A stretch of DNA of 64,000 nt from Litoditis marina (GCA_964036275.1 CAXIWQ010000122.1:107613-171612), one strand, 5' to 3'. Shown: positions 22,839 to 38,379, counted from the stretch's first letter. Program-made: numbers and translations. The notes: generated by a model from the sequence alone, not told the origin.

Positions 22839-25554
22839 TTGCAGCTACAGAGAACAGTTCATACGGCTATCAAATCTGTTGCTCCCAGCTACAAAAACCT
22901 AATACGACAATCTATTCTGTGGCGCACAGCCACAAAATACGAATTATCGCGGTTATCGACTTGTTGGCTTGCAGTTACAGAGATAAGTTCATACGGCTAT
23001 CAAGTCTGTTGCTCCCAGCTACAAAAACCTAATACGACTATATATTCTGTGGCGCACAGCCACAAAAGACAGATTAACGCGGTTATTGACTCTTTGCCTT
23101 GCAGCTACAGAAAAAAATTTATACGGCTATCAAGTATGTTGCTCCCAGCTAGAAAAACCCAATACAACTATCTATTCTGTGGCACACAGCCACAAAATAC
23201 GAATTAACGCGGTTATCGACTCTTTGCCTTGCAGCTACAGAAAAAAGTTTATACGGCTATCAAGTCTGTTGCTCATGGCTACAAAAACCTAATACGACTT
23301 TATATTCTGTGGCGCACAGCCACAAAAGACAAATTAACGCGGTTATTACCTCTTTGCCTTGCAGCTGCAGAAAAAAGTTTATACGGCTATCAAGTCTGTT
23401 GCTCCCAGCTACAAAAACCTAATACGACTTTATATTCTGTGGCGCACAGCCACAAAAGACAAATTAACGCGGTTATTGACTCTTTGCCGTGCAGCTACAG
23501 AAAAAAGTTTATACGGCTATCAAGTATGTTGCTCCCAGATACAAAAACCTAATACGACTTTATATTCTGTGGCGCACAGCCACAAAAGACAAATTAACGC
23601 GGTTATTATCTCTTTGCCTTGCAGCTACAGAAAAAAGTTTATACGGCTATCAAGTCTGTTGCTCCCAGCTACAAAAACCTAATACGACTTTATATTCTGT
23701 GGCGCACAGCCACAAAAGACAAATTAACGCGGTTATCGACTCATTGGCTTGCAGCTACGGAAAAAAGTTTATACGGCTATCAAGTCTGTTGCTCCCAGCT
23801 ACAAAAACCTAATACGACTTTATATTATGTGGCGCACAGCCACAAAAGACAGATTAACGCGGTTATTGACTCTTTGCCTTGCAGCTACAGAAAAAAATTT
23901 ATACGGCTATCAAGTATGTTGCTCCCAGCTAGAAAAACCCAATACAACTATCTATTCTGTGGCACACAGCCACAAAATACGAATTAACGCGGTTATCGAC
24001 TCTTTGCCTTGCAGCTACAGAAAAAAGTTTATACGGCTATCAAGTCTGTTGCTCATGGCTACAAAAACCTAATACGACTTTATATTCTGTGGCGCACAGC
24101 CACAAAAGACAAATTAACGCGGTTATTACCTCTTTGCCTTGCAGCTACAGAAAAAAGTTTATACGGCTATCAAGTCCCCAGCTACAAAAACCTAATACGA
24201 CTTTATATTCTGTGGCGCACAGCCACAAAAGACAAATTAACGCGGTTATTGACTCTTTGCCGTGCAGCTACAGAAAAAAGTTTATACGGCTATCAAGTAT
24301 GTTGCTCCCAGATACAAAAACCTGATACGACTTTATATTCTGTGGCGCACAGCCACAAAAGACAAATTAACGCGGTTATTATCTCTTTGCCTTGCAGCTA
24401 CAGAAAAAAGTTTATACGGCTATCAAGTCTGTTGCTCCCAGCTACAAAAACCTAATACGACTTTATATTCTGTGGCGCACAGCCACAAAAGACAAATTAA
24501 CGCGGTTATTGACTCTTTGTCTTGCAGCTACCGAGAACAGTTCATACGGCTATCAAATATGTTGCTCCCAGCTACAAAAACCTAATACGACAATCTATTC
24601 TGTGGCGCACAGCCACAAAATACGAATTAACGCGGTTATCGACTGTTTGCTTTGCAGCTACAGAGAACAGTTAATACGGCTATCAAGTTGCTCATGGCTA
24701 CAAAAACCTAATACGACTTTATATTCTGTGGCGCACAGCCACAAAAGACAAATTAACGCGGTTATTGACTTTTTGCCTTGCAGCTACAGAAAAAGTTTAT
24801 ACGACTATCAAGTATGTTGCTCCCAGCTAGAAAAACCCAATACAACTATCTATTCTGTGGCACACAGCCACAAAATACGAATTAACGCGGTTATCGACTC
24901 TTTGCTTTGCAGCTACAGAAAAAAAGTTTATACGGCTATCAAGTCTGTTGCTCATGGCTACAAAAACCTAATACGACTTTATATTCTGTGGCGCACAGCC
25001 ACAAAAGACAAATTAAAGCGGTTATTACCTCTTTGCCTTGCAGCTACAGAAAAAAGTTTATACGGCTATCAAGTCTGTTGCTCCCAGCTACAAAAACCTA
25101 ATACGACTTTATATCCTGTGGCGCACAGCCACAAAAGACAAATTAACGCGGTTATTGACTCTTTGCCTTGCAGCTACAGAACAAAGTTTATACGGCTATC
25201 AAGTATGTTGCTCCCAGCTACAAAAACCTAATACGACTATCTATTCTGTGGCGCACAGCCACAAAATACGAATTAACGCGGTTATCGACTGTTTGCTTTG
25301 CAGCTACAGAAAAAAGTTAATACGGCTATCAAGTCTGATGTTCCCAGCTACAAAAACCTGATAAGACAATCTATTCTGTGGCGCACAGCCACAAAATACG
25401 AACTAACGCGGTTATCGACTCTTTGCGCAGCTACAGAGAACAGTTCATACGGCTATCAAATATGTTGCTCCCAGCTACGAAAACCTAATACGACAATCTA
25501 TTCTGTGGCGCACAGCCACAAAATACGAATAAACGCGGTTATCGAGTCTTTGCC
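22839..25554 (+). repeat. Anchored HOR 2 (2716 bp)
   Basis: Same monomer order as HOR 1 but shorter; 23,086-24,160 match HOR 1 at +3507 and later parts at +3239 to +2979. A junction-like loss (CAAGTCCCCAGC, about 24,174) removes 9 bp, and TTTGCGCAGC near 25,423 removes 3 bp. A 260-bp pair of GAACTAACG/GAATAAACG monomers is duplicated at 22,424-22,680 and 22,684-22,938. Confidence 0.85.
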
Positions 25555-27751
25555 TTGCAGCTACAGAGAACAGTTCATACGGCTATCAAATCTGTTGCTC
25601 CCAGCTACAAAAACCTAATACGACAATCTATTCTGTGGCGCACAGCCACAAAATACGAATTATCGCGGTTATCGACTTGTTGGCTTGCAGTTACAGAGAT
25701 AAGTTCATACGGCTATCAAGTCTGTTGCTCCCAGCTACAAAAACCTAATACGACTATATATTCTGTGGCGCACAGCCACAAAAGACAGATTAACGCGGTT
25801 ATTGACTCTTTGCCTTGCAGCTACAGAAAAAAATTTATACGGCTATCAAGTATGTTGCTCCCAGCTAGAAAAACCCAATACAACTATCTATTCTGTGGCA
25901 CACAGCCACAAAATACGAATTAACGCGGTTATCGACTCTTTGCCTTGCAGCTACAGAAAAAAGTTTATACGGCTATCAAGTCTGTTGCTCATGGCTACAA
26001 AAACCTAATACGACTTTATATTCTGTGGCGCACAGCCACAAAAGACAAATTAACGCGGTTATTACCTCTTTGCCTTGCAGCTGCAGAAAAAAGTTTATAC
26101 GGCTATCAAGTCTGTTGCTCCCAGCTACAAAAACCTAATACGACTTTATATTCTGTGGCGCACAGCCACAAAAGACAAATTAACGCGGTTATTGACTCTT
26201 TGCCGTGCAGCTACAGAAAAAAGTTTATACGGCTATCAAGTATGTTGCTCCCAGATACAAAAACCTAATACGACTTTATATTCTGTGGCGCACAGCCACA
26301 AAAGACAAATTAACGCGGTTATTATCTCTTTGCCTTGCAGCTACAGAAAAAAGTTTATACGGCTATCAAGTCTGTTGCTCCCAGCTACAAAAACCTAATA
26401 CGACTTTATATTCTGTGGCGCACAGCCACACAAGACAACGCGGTTATTGACTCTTTGCTTTGCAGCTACAGAGAACAGTTCATACGGCTATCAAATATGT
26501 TGCTCCCAGCTACAAAAACCTAATACGACAATCTATTCTGTGGCGCACAGCCACAAAATACGAATTAACGCGGTTATCGACTGTTTGCTTTGCAGCTACA
26601 GAGAACAGTTAATACGGCTATCAAGTTGCTCATGGCTACAAAAACCTAATACGACTTTATATTCTGTGGCGCACAGCCACAAAAGACAAATTAACGCGGT
26701 TATTGACTCTTTGTCTTGCAGCTACCGAGAACAGTTCATACGGCTATCAAATATGTTGCTCCCAGCTACAAAAACCTAATACGACAATCTATTCTGTGGC
26801 GCACAGCCACAAAATACGAATTAACGCGGTTATCGACTGTTTGCTTTGCAGCTACAGAGAACAGTTAATACGGCTATCAAGTTGCTCATGGCTACAAAAA
26901 CCTAATACGACTTTATATTCTGTGGCGCACAGCCACAAAAGACAAATTAACGCGGTTATTGACTTTTTGCCTTGCAGCTACAGAAAAAGTTTATACGACT
27001 ATCAAGTATGTTGCTCCCAGCTAGAAAAACCCAATACAACTATCTATTCTGTGGCACACAGCCACAAAATACGAATTAACGCGGTTATCGACTCTTTGCT
27101 TTGCAGCTACAGAAAAAAAGTTTATACGGCTATCAAGTCTGTTGCTCATGGCTACAAAAACCTAATACGACTTTATATTCTGTGGCGCACAGCCACAAAA
27201 GACAAATTAAAGCGGTTATTACCTCTTTGCCTTGCAGCTACAGAAAAAAGTTTATACGGCTATCAAGTCTGTTGCTCCCAGCTACAAAAACCTAATACGA
27301 CTTTATATCCTGTGGCGCACAGCCACAAAAGACAAATTAACGCGGTTATTGACTCTTTGCCTTGCAGCTACAGAACAAAGTTTATACGGCTATCAAGTAT
27401 GTTGCTCCCAGCTACAAAAACCTAATACGACTATCTATTCTGTGGCGCACAGCCACAAAATACGAATTAACGCGGTTATCGACTGTTTGCTTTGCAGCTA
27501 CAGAAAAAAGTTAATACGGCTATCAAGTCTGATGTTCCCAGCTACAAAAACCTGATAAGACAATCTATTCTGTGGCGCACAGCCACAAAATACGAACTAA
27601 CGCGGTTATCGACTCTGTGCCTTGCAGCTACAGAGAACAGTTCATACGGCTATCAAATATGTTGCTCCCAGCTACGAAAACCTAATACGACAATCTATTC
27701 TGTGGCGCACAGCCACAAAATACGAATAAACGCGGTTATCGAGTCTTTGCC
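25555..27751 (+). repeat. Anchored HOR 3 (2197 bp)
   Basis: First unit with the AAGACAACGCGG monomer, a 5-bp loss of AAATT at about 26,434. A roughly 258-bp segment with CTCATGGC and a four-base-shorter CAAGTTGC appears twice (26,447-26,703 and 26,703-26,960). Confidence 0.85.
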
Positions 27752-30720
27752 TTGCAGCTACAGAGAACAGTTCATACGGCTATCAAATCTGTTGCTCCCA
27801 GCTACAAAAACCTAATACGACAATCTATTCTGTGGCGCACAGCCACAAAATACGAATTATCGCGGTTATCGACTTGTTGGCTTGCAGTTACAGAGATAAG
27901 TTCATACGGCTATCAAGTCTGTTGCTCCCAGCTACAAAAACCTAATACGACTATATATTCTGTGGCGCACAGCCACAAAAGACAGATTAACGCGGTTATT
28001 GACTCTTTGCCTTGCAGCTACAGAAAAAAATTTATACGGCTATCAAGTATGTTGCTCCCAGCTAGAAAAACCCAATACAACTATCTATTCTGTGGCACAC
28101 AGCCACAAAATACGAATTAACGCGGTTATCGACTCTTTGCCTTGCAGCTACAGAAAAAAGTTTATACGGCTATCAAGTCTGTTGCTCATGGCTACAAAAA
28201 CCTAATACGACTTTATATTCTGTGGCGCACAGCCACAAAAGACAAATTAACGCGGTTATTACCTCTTTGCCTTGCAGCTGCAGAAAAAAGTTTATACGGC
28301 TATCAAGTCTGTTGCTCCCAGCTACAAAAACCTAATACGACTTTATATTCTGTGGCGCACAGCCACAAAAGACAAATTAACGCGGTTATTGACTCTTTGC
28401 CGTGCAGCTACAGAAAAAAGTTTATACGGCTATCAAGTATGTTGCTCCCAGATACAAAAACCTAATACGACTTTATATTCTGTGGCGCACAGCCACAAAA
28501 GACAAATTAACGCGGTTATTATCTCTTTGCCTTGCAGCTACAGAAAAAAGTTTATACGGCTATCAAGTCTGTTGCTCCCAGCTACAAAAACCTAATACGA
28601 CTTTATATTCTGTGGCGCACAGCCACACAAGACAACGCGGTTATTGACTCTTTGCCTTGCAGCTACAGAGAACAGTTCATACGGCTATCAAATATGTTGC
28701 TCCCAGCTATAAAAACCTAATACGACAATCTATTCTGTGGCGCACAGCCACAAAATACGAATTAACGCGGTTATCGACTGTTTGCTTTGCAGCTACAGAG
28801 AACAGTTAATACGGCTATCAAGTTGCTCATGGCTACAAAAACCTAATACGACTTTATATTCTGTGGCGCACGGCCACAAAAGACAAATTAACGCGGTTAT
28901 TGACTCTTTGCCTTGCAGCTACAGAAAAAGTTTATACGACTATCAAGTATGTTGCTCCCAGCTAGAAAAACCCAATACAACTATCTATTCTGTGGCACAC
29001 AGCCACAAAATACGAATTAACGCGGTTATCGACTCTTTGCCTTGCAGCTACAGAAAAAAGTTTATACGGCTATCAAGTCTGTTGCTCATGGCTACAAAAA
29101 CCTAATACGACTTTATATTCTGTGGCGCACAGCCACAAAAGACAAATTAAAGCGGTTATTACCTCTTTGCCTTGCAGCTACAGAAAAAAGTTTATACGGC
29201 TATCAAGTCTGTTGCTCCCAGCTACAAAAACCTAATACGACTTTATATCCTGTGGCGCACAGCCACAAAAAACAAATTAACGCGGTTATTGACTCTTTGC
29301 CGTGCAGCTACAGAACAAAGTTTATACGGCTATCAAGTCTGTTGCTCCCAGCTACAAAAACCTAATACGACTTTATATTCTGTGGCGCACAGCCACAAAA
29401 GACAGATTAACGCGGTTATTGACTCTTTGCCTTGCAGCTACAGAAAAAAATTTATACGGCTATCAAGTATGTTGCTCCCAGCTAGAAAACCCAATACAAC
29501 TATCTATTCTGTGGCACACAGCCACAAAATACGAATTAACGCGGTTATCGACTCTTTGCCTTGCAGCTACAGAAAAAAGTTTATACGGCTATCAAGTCTG
29601 TTGCTCATGGCTACAAAAACCTAATACGACTTTATATTCTGTGGCGCACAGCCACAAAAGACAAATTAACGCGGTTATTACCTCTTTGCCTTGCAGCTAC
29701 AGAAAAAAGTTTATACGGCTATCAAGTCTGTTGCTCCCAGCTACAAAAACCTAATACGACTTTATATTCTGTGGCGCACAGCCACAAAAGACAACCGCGG
29801 TTATTGACTCTTTGCCTTGCAGCTACAGAGAACAGTTCATACGGCTATCAAATATGTTGCTCCAGCTACAAAAACCTAATACGACAATCTATTCTGTGGC
29901 GCACAGCCACAAAATACGAATTAACGCGGTTATCGACTGTTTGCTTTGCAGCTACAGAGAACAGTTAATACGGCTATCAAGTATGTTGCTCCCAGCTAGA
30001 AAAACCCAATACAACTTTATATTCTGTGGCGCACAGCCACAAAAGACAACGCGGTTATCGACTCTTTGCCTTGCAGCTACAGAAAAAAGTTTATACGGCT
30101 ATCAAGTCTGTTGCTCATGGCTACAAAAACCTAATACGACTTTATATTCTGTGGCGCACAGCCACAAAAGACAAATTAACGCGGTTATTACCTCTTTGCC
30201 TTGCAGCTGCAGAAAAAAGTTTATACGGCTATCGAGTCTGTTGCTCCCAGCTACAAAAACCTAATACGACTTTATATTCTGTGGCGCACAGCCACAAAAG
30301 ACAAATTAACGCGGTTATTGACTCTTTGCCTTGCAGCTACAGAACAAAGTTTATACGGCTATCAAGTATGTTGCTCCCAGCTACAAAAACCTAATACGAC
30401 TATCTATTCTGTGGCGCACAGCCACAAAATACGAATTAACGCGGTTATCGACTGTTTGCTTTGCAGCTACAGAAAAAAGTTAATACGGCTATCAAGTCTG
30501 ATGTTCCCAGCTACAAAAACCTGATAAGACAATCTATTCTGTGGCGCACAGCCACAAAATACGAACTAACGCGGTTATCGACTCTGTGCCTTGCAGCTAC
30601 AGAGAACAGTTCATACGGCTATCAAATATGTTGCTCCCAGCTACGAAAACCTAATACGACAATCTATTCTGTGGCGCACAGCCACAAAATACGAATAAAC
30701 GCGGTTATCGAGTCTTTGCC
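27752..30720 (+). repeat. Anchored HOR 4 (2969 bp)
   Basis: Begins like HOR 3 (identical order for about 970 bp at +2197) and then extends. Private lesions are CACACAAGACAACG (28,625), GCACGGCCAC (28,868), CTAGAAAACCC (29,484), GACAACCGCGG (29,793) and TGCTCCAGC (29,861). Confidence 0.85.
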
Positions 30721-33700
30721 TTGCAGCTACAGAGAACAGTTCATACGGCTATCAAATCTGTTGCTCCCAGCTACAAAAACCTAATACGACAATCTATTCT
30801 GTGGCGCACAGCCACAAAATACGAATTATCGCGGTTATCGACTTGTTGGCTTGCAGTTACAGAGATAAGTTCATACGGCTATCAAGTCTGTTGCTCCCAG
30901 CTACAAAAACCTAATACGACTATATATTCTGTGGCGCACAGCCACAAAAGACAGATTAACGCGGTTATTGACTCTTTGCCTTGCAGCTACAGAAAAAAAT
31001 TTATACGGCTATCAAGTATGTTGCTCCCAGCTAGAAAAACCCAATACAACTATCTATTCTGTGGCACACAGCCACAAAATACGAATTAACGCGGTTATCG
31101 ACTCTTTGCCTTGCAGCTACAGAAAAAAGTTTATACGGCTATCAAGTCTGTTGCTCATGGCTACAAAAACCTAATACGACTTTATATTCTGTGGCGCACA
31201 GCCACAAAAGACAAATTAACGCGGTTATTACCTCTTTGCCTTGCAGCTGCAGAAAAAAGTTTATACGGCTATCAAGTCTGTTGCTCCCAGCTACAAAAAC
31301 CTAATACGACTTTATATTCTGTGGCGCACAGCCACAAAAGACAAATTAACGCGGTTATGACTCTTTGCCGTGCAGCTACAGAAAAAAGTTTATACGGCTA
31401 TCAAGTATGTTGCTCCCAGATACAAAAACCTAATACGACTTTATATTCTGTGGCGCACAGCCACAAAAGACAAATTAACGCGGTTATTATCTCTTTGCCT
31501 TGCAGCTACAGAAAAAAGTTTATACGGCTATCAAGTCTGTTGCTCCCAGCTACAAAAACCTAATACGACTTTATATTCTGTGGCGCACAGCCACACAAGA
31601 CAACGCGGTTATTGACTCTTTGCCTTGCAGCTACAGAGAACAGTTCATACGGCTATCAAATATGTTGCTCCCAGCTACAAAAACCTAATACGACAATCTA
31701 TTCTGTGGCGCACAGCCACAAAATACGAATTAACGCGGTTATCGACTGTTTGCTTTGCAGCTACAGAGAACAGTTAATACGGCTATCAAGTTGCTCATGG
31801 CTACAAAAACCTAATACGACTTTATATTCTGTGGCGCACGGCCACAAAAGACAATTAACGCGGTATTGACTCTTTGCCTTGCAGCTACAGAAAAAGTTTA
31901 TACGACTATCAAGTATGTTGCTCCCAGCTAGAAAACCCAATACAACTATCTATTCTGTGGCACACAGCCACAAAATACGAATTAACGCGGTTATCGACTC
32001 TTTGCCTTGCAGCTACAGAAAAAAGTTTATACGGCTATCAAGTCTGTTGCTCATGGCTACAAAAACCTAATACGACTTTATATTCTGTGGCGCACAGCCA
32101 CAAAAGACAAATTAAAGCGGTTATTACCTCTTTGCCTTGCAGCTACAGAAAAAAGTTTATACGGCTATCAAGTCTGTTGCTCCCAGCTACAAAAACCTAA
32201 TACGACTTTATATCCTGTGGCGCACAGCCACAAAAAACAAATTAACGCGGTTATTGACTCTTTGCCGTGCAGCTACAGAACAAAGTTTATACGGCTATCA
32301 AGTCTGTTGCTCCCAGCTACAAAAACCTAATACGACTTTATATTCTGTGGCGCACAGCCACAAAAGACAGATTAACGCGGTTATTGACTCTTTGCCTTGC
32401 AGCTACAGAAAAAAATTTATACGGCTATCAAGTATGTTGCTCCCAGCTAGAAAAACCCAATACAACTATCTATTCTGTGGCACACAGCCACAAAATACGA
32501 ATTAACGCGGTTATCGACTCTTTGCCTTGCAGCTACAGAAAAAAGTTTATACGGCTATCAAGTCTGTTGCTCATGGCTACAAAAACCTAATACGACTTTA
32601 TATTCTGTGGCGCACAGCCACAAAAGACAAATTAACGCGGTTATTACCTCTTTGCCTTGCAGCTACAGAAAAAAGTTTATACGGCTATCAAGTCTGTTGC
32701 TCCCAGCTACAAAAACCTAATACGACTTTATATTCTGTGGCGCACAGCCACAAAAGACAACGCGGTTATTGACTCTTTGCCTTGCAGCTACAGAGAACAG
32801 TTCATACGGCTATCAAATATGTTGCTCCCAGCTACAAAAACCTAATACGACAATCTATTCTGTGGCGCACAGCCACAAAATACGAATTAACGCGGTTATC
32901 GACTGTTTGCTTTGCAGCTACAGAGAACAGTTAATACGGCTATCAAGTATGTTGCTCCCAGCTAGAAAAACCCAATACAACTTTATATTCTGTGGCGCAC
33001 AGCCACAAAAGACAACGCGGTTATCGACTCTTTGCCTTGCAGCTACAGAAAAAAGTTTATACGGCTATCAAGTCTGTTGCTCATGGCTACAAAAACCTAA
33101 TACGACTTTATATTCTGTGGCGCACAGCCACAAAAGACAAATTAACGCGGTTATTACCTCTTTGCCTTGCAGCTGCAGAAAAAAGTTTATACGGCTATCG
33201 AGTCTGTTGCTCCCAGCTACAAAAACCTAATACGACTTTATATTCTGTGGCGCACAGCCACAAAAGACAACGCGGTTATTGACTCTTTGCCTTGCAGCTA
33301 CAGAGAACAGTTCATACGGCTATCAAGTATGTTGCTCCCAGATACAAAAACCTAATACGACTTTATATTCTGTGGCGCACAGCCACAAAAGACAAATTAA
33401 CGCGGTTATTATCTGATTGCCTTGCAGCTACAGAAAAAAGTTTATACGGCTATCAAGTCTGTTGCTCCAGCTACAAAAACCTAATACGACTTTATATTCT
33501 GTGGCGCACAGCCACAAAAGACAACGCGGTTATTGACTCTTTGCCTTGCAGCTACAGAGAACAGTTCATACGGCTATCAAATATGTTGCTCCCAGCTACA
33601 AAAACCTAATACGACAATCTATTCTGTGGCGCACAGCCACAAAATACGAATTAACGCGGTTATCGACTGTTTGCTTTGCAGCTACAGAAAAAAGGTTATA

Positions 33701-33798
33701 CGGCTATCAAGTATGTTGCTCCCAGCTACAAAAACGTAATACTATTCTGTGGCGCACAGCCACAAAATACGAATTAACGCGGTCATCGACTCTTTGCC
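30721..33798 (+). repeat. Anchored HOR 5 (3078 bp)
   Basis: Matches HOR 4 at +2966 to +2969. A run of small deletions is private: GCGGTTATGACTC (31,353), AAAAGACAATTAACGCGGTATTG (31,849-31,870, two lesions) and CTAGAAAACCC (31,929). Three AAGACAACGCGG monomers follow in quick succession near 32,758, 33,014 and 33,270. Confidence 0.84.
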
Positions 33799-36700
33799 TT
33801 GCAGCTACAGAGAACAGTTCATACGGCTATCAAATCTGTTGCTCCCAGCTACAAAAACCTAATACGACAATCTATTCTGTGGCGCACAGCCACAAAATAC
33901 GAATTATCGCGGTTATCGACTTGTTGGCTTGCAGTTACAGAGATAAGTTCATACGGCTATCAAGTCTGTTGCTCCCAGCTACAAAAACCTAATACGACTA
34001 TATATTCTGTGGCGCACAGCCACAAAAGACAGATTAACGCGGTTATTGACTCTTTGCCTTGCAGCTACAGAAAAAAATTTATACGGCTATCAAGTATGTT
34101 GCTCCCAGCTAGAAAAACCCAATACAACTATCTATTCTGTGGCACACAGCCACAAAATACGAATTAACGCGGTTATCGACTCTTTGCCTTGCAGCTACAG
34201 AAAAAAGTTTATACGGCTATCAAGTCTGTTGCTCATGGCTACAAAAACCTAATACGACTTTATATTCTGTGGCGCACAGCCACAAAAGACAAATTAACGC
34301 GGTTATTACCTCTTTGCCTTGCAGCTGCAGAAAAAAGTTTATACGGCTATCAAGTCTGTTGCTCCCAGCTACAAAAACCTAATACGACTTTATATTCTGT
34401 GGCGCACAGCCACAAAAGACAACGCGGTTATTGACTCTTTGCCTTGCAGCTACAGAGAACAGTTCATACGGCTATCAAGTATGTTGCTCCCAGATACAAA
34501 AACCTAATACGACTTTATATTCTGTGGCGCACAGCCACAAAAGACAAATTAAAGCGGTTATTACCTCTTTGCCTTGCAGCTACAGAAAAAAGTTTATACG
34601 GCTATCAAGTCTGTTGCTCCCAGCTACAAAAACCTAATACGACTTTATATCCTGTGGCGCACAGCCACAAAAAACAAATTAACGCGGTTATTGACTCTTT
34701 GCCGTGCAGCTACAGAACAAAGTTTATACGGCTATCAAGTCTGTTGCTCCCAGCTACAAAAACCTAATACGACTTTATATTCTGTGGCGCACAGCCACAA
34801 AAGACAGATTAACGCGGTTATTGACTCTTTGCCTTGCAGCTACAGAAAAAAATTTATACGGCTATCAAGTATGTTGCTCCCAGCTAGAAAAACCCAATAC
34901 AACTATCTATTCTGTGGCACACAGCCACAAAATACGAATTAACGCGGTTATCGACTCTTTGCCTTGCAGCTACAGAAAAAAGTTTATACGGCTATCAAGT
35001 CTGTTGCTCATGGCTACAAAAACCTAATACGACTTTATATTCTGTGGCGCACAGCCACAAAAGACAAATTAACGCGGTTATTACCTCTTTGCCTTGCAGC
35101 TGCAGAAAAAAGTTTACACGGCTATCAAGTCTGTTGCTCCCAGCTACAAAACCTAATACGACTTTATATTCTGTGGCGCACAGCCACAAAAGACAAATTA
35201 ACGCGGTTATTGACTCTTTGCCGTGCAGCTACAGAAAAAAGTTTATACGGCTATCAAGTATGTTGCTCCCAGATACAAAAACCTAATACGACTTTATATT
35301 CTGTGGCGCACAGCCACAAAAGACAAATTAACGCGGTTATTATCTCTTTGCCTTGCAGCTACAGAAAAAAGTTTATACGGCTATCAAGTCTGTTGCTCCC
35401 AGCTACAAAAACCTAATACGACTTTATATTCTGTGGCGCACAGCCACAAAAGACAACGCGGTTATTGACTCTTTGCCTTGCAGCTACAGAGAACAGTTCA
35501 TACGGCTATCAAATATGTTGCTCCCAGCTACAAAAACCTAATACGACAATCTATTCTGTGGCGCACAGCCACAAAATACGAATTAACGCGGTTATCGACT
35601 GTTTGCTTTGCAGCTACAGAGAACAGTTAATACGGCTATCAAGTCTGTTGCTCCCAGCTACAAAAACCTAATACGACTTTATATTCTGTGGCGCACAGCC
35701 ACAAAAGACAACGCGGTTATTGACTCTTTGCCGTGCAGCTACAGAAAAAAGTTTATACGGCTATCAAGTATGTTGCTCCCAGATACAAAAACCTAATACG
35801 ACTTTATATTCTGTGGCGCACAGCCACAAAAGACAAATTAACGCGGTTATTATCTCTTTGCCTTGCAGCTACAGAAAAAAGTTTATACGGCTATCGAGTC
35901 TGTTGCTCCCAGCTACAAAAACCTAATACGACTTTATATTCTGTGGCGCACAGCCACAAAAGACAACGCGGTTATTGACTCTTTGCCTTGCAGCTACAGA
36001 GAACAGTTCATACGGCTATCAAGTATGTTGCTCCCAGATACAAAAACCTAATACGACTTTATATTCTGTGGCGCACAGCCACAAAAGACAAATTAACGCG
36101 GTTATTATCTCTTTGCCTTGCAGCTACAGAAAAAAGTTTATACGGCTATCGAGTCTGTTGCTCCCAGCTACAAAAACCTAATACGACTTTATATTCTGTG
36201 GCGCACAGCCACAAAAGACAACGCGGTTATTGACTCTTTGCCTTGCAGCTACAGAGAACAGTTCATACGGCTATCAAATATGTTGCTCCCAGCTACAAAA
36301 ACCTAATACGACAATCTATTCTGTGGCGCACATCCACAAAATACGAATTAACGCGGTTATCGACTGTTTGCTTTGCAGCTACAGAGAACAGTTAATACGG
36401 CTATCAAGTTGCTCATGGCTACAAAAACCTAATACGACTTTATATTCTGTGGCGCACAGCCACAAAAGACAAATTAACGCGGTTATTGACTCTTTGCCTT
36501 GCAGCTACAGAAAAAGTTTATACGGCTATCAAGTCTGTTGCTCCCAGCTACAAAACCTAATACGACTTTATATCCTGTGGCGCACAGCCACAAAAGACAA
36601 ATTAACGCGGTTATTGACTCTTTGCCGTGCAGCTACAGAACAAAGTTTATACGGCTATCAAGTATGTTGCTCCCAGCTACAAAAACCTAATACGACTATC

Positions 36701-38379
36701 TATTCTGTGGCGCACAGCCACAAAATACGAATTAACGCGGTTATCGACTGTTTGCTTTGCAGCTACAGAAAAAAGTTAATACGGCTATCAAGTCTGATGT
36801 TCCCAGCTACAAAAACCTAATACGACTATATATTCTGTGGCGCACAGCCACAAAAGACAGATTAACGCGGTTATTGACTCTTTGCCTTGCAGCTACAGAA
36901 AAAAATTTATACGGCTATCAAGTATGTTGCTCCCAGCTAGAAAAACCCAATACAACTATCTATTCTGTGGCACACAGCCACAAAATACGAATTAACGCGG
37001 TTATCGACTCTTTGCCTTGCAGCTACAGAAAAAAATTTATACGGCTATCAAGTCTGTTGCTCATGGCTACAAAACCTAATACGACTTTATATTCTGTGGC
37101 GCACAGCCACAAAAGACAAATTAACGCGGTTATTACCTCTTTGCCTTGCAGCTGCAGAAAAAAGTTTATACGGCTATCAAGTCTGTTGCTCCCAGCTACA
37201 AAAACCTAATACGACTTTATATTCTGTGGCGCACAGCCACAAAAAACAAATTAACGCGGTTATTGACTCTTTGCCGTGCAGCTACAGAAAAAAGTTTATA
37301 CGGCTATCAAGTATGTTGCTCCCAGATACAAAAACCTAATACGACTTTATATTCTGTGGCGCACAGCCACAAAAGACAAATTAACGCGGTTATTATCTCT
37401 TTGCCTTGCAGCTACAGAAAAAAGTTTATACGGCTATCAAGTCTGTTGCTCCCAGCTACAAAAACCTAATACGACTTTATATTCTGTGGCGCACAGCCAC
37501 AAAAGACAACGCGGTTATTGACTCTTTGCCTTGCAGCTACAGAGAACAGTTCATACGGCTATCAAATATGTTGCTCCCAGCTACAAAACCTAATACGACA
37601 ATCTATTCTGTGGCGCACAGCCACAAAATACGAATTAACGCGGTTATCGACTGTTTGCTTTGCAGCTACAGAGAACAGTTAATACGGCTATCAAGTTGCT
37701 CATGGCTACAAAAACCTAATACGACTTTATATTCTGTGGCGCACGGCCACAAAAGACAAATTAACGCGGTTATTACCTCTTTGCCTTGCAGCTGCAGAAA
37801 CAAGTTTATAGGCTATCAAGTCTGTTGCTCCCAGCTACAAAAACCTAATACGACTTTATATTCTGTGGCGCACAGCCACAAAAGACAAATTAACGCGGTT
37901 ATTGACTCTTTGCCGTGCAGCTACAGAAAAAAGTTTATACGGTTATCAAGTCTGTTGCTCATGGCTACAAAAACCTAATACGACTTTATATTCTGTGGCG
38001 CACAGCCACAAAAGACAAATTAACGCGGTTATTGACTCTTTGCCGTGCAGCTACAGAAAAAAGTTTATACGGCTATCAAGTATGTTGCTCCCAGATACAA
38101 AAACCTAATACGACTTTATATTCTGTGGCGCACAGCCACAAAAGACAAATTAACGCGGTTATTATCTCTTTGCCTTGCAGCTACAGAAAAAAGTTTATAC
38201 GGCTATCAAGTATGTTGCTCCCAGCTAGAAAAACCCAATACAACTATCTATTCTGTGGCACACAGCCACAAAAGACAAATTAACGCGGTTATCACCTCTT
38301 TGCCTTGCAGCTACAGAAAAAAGTTTATACGGCTATCAATTATGTTGCTCTCAGCTACAAAAACCTAATACGACCATCT
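33799..38379 (+). repeat. Expanded zone rich in the 5-bp-deletion monomer
   Basis: The marker monomer at 33,903 is followed by no other until 42,018. Instead, AAGACAACGCGG monomers recur every 255 bp or so (about 35,453, 35,708, 35,963, 36,218), forming a local two-monomer HOR. This suggests recent expansion by short-range unequal exchange. Private lesions include CATCCACAAAAT (36,333), AAAACCTAAT (35,150, 36,551, 37,073, 37,587) and CAAGTTTATAGGC (37,801). Confidence 0.83.

Noticed and set aside
25530..25545. Polyadenylation signal AATAAA in GAATAAACGCGG monomers
   Set aside because: A one-base variant of GAATTAACG repeated by duplication; there is no transcript context.
34995..35189. Open frame on the strand opposite to the local satellite sense
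   Set aside because: Same repeat read on the other strand; it exists only because of local base losses near 35,150. No coding signal.
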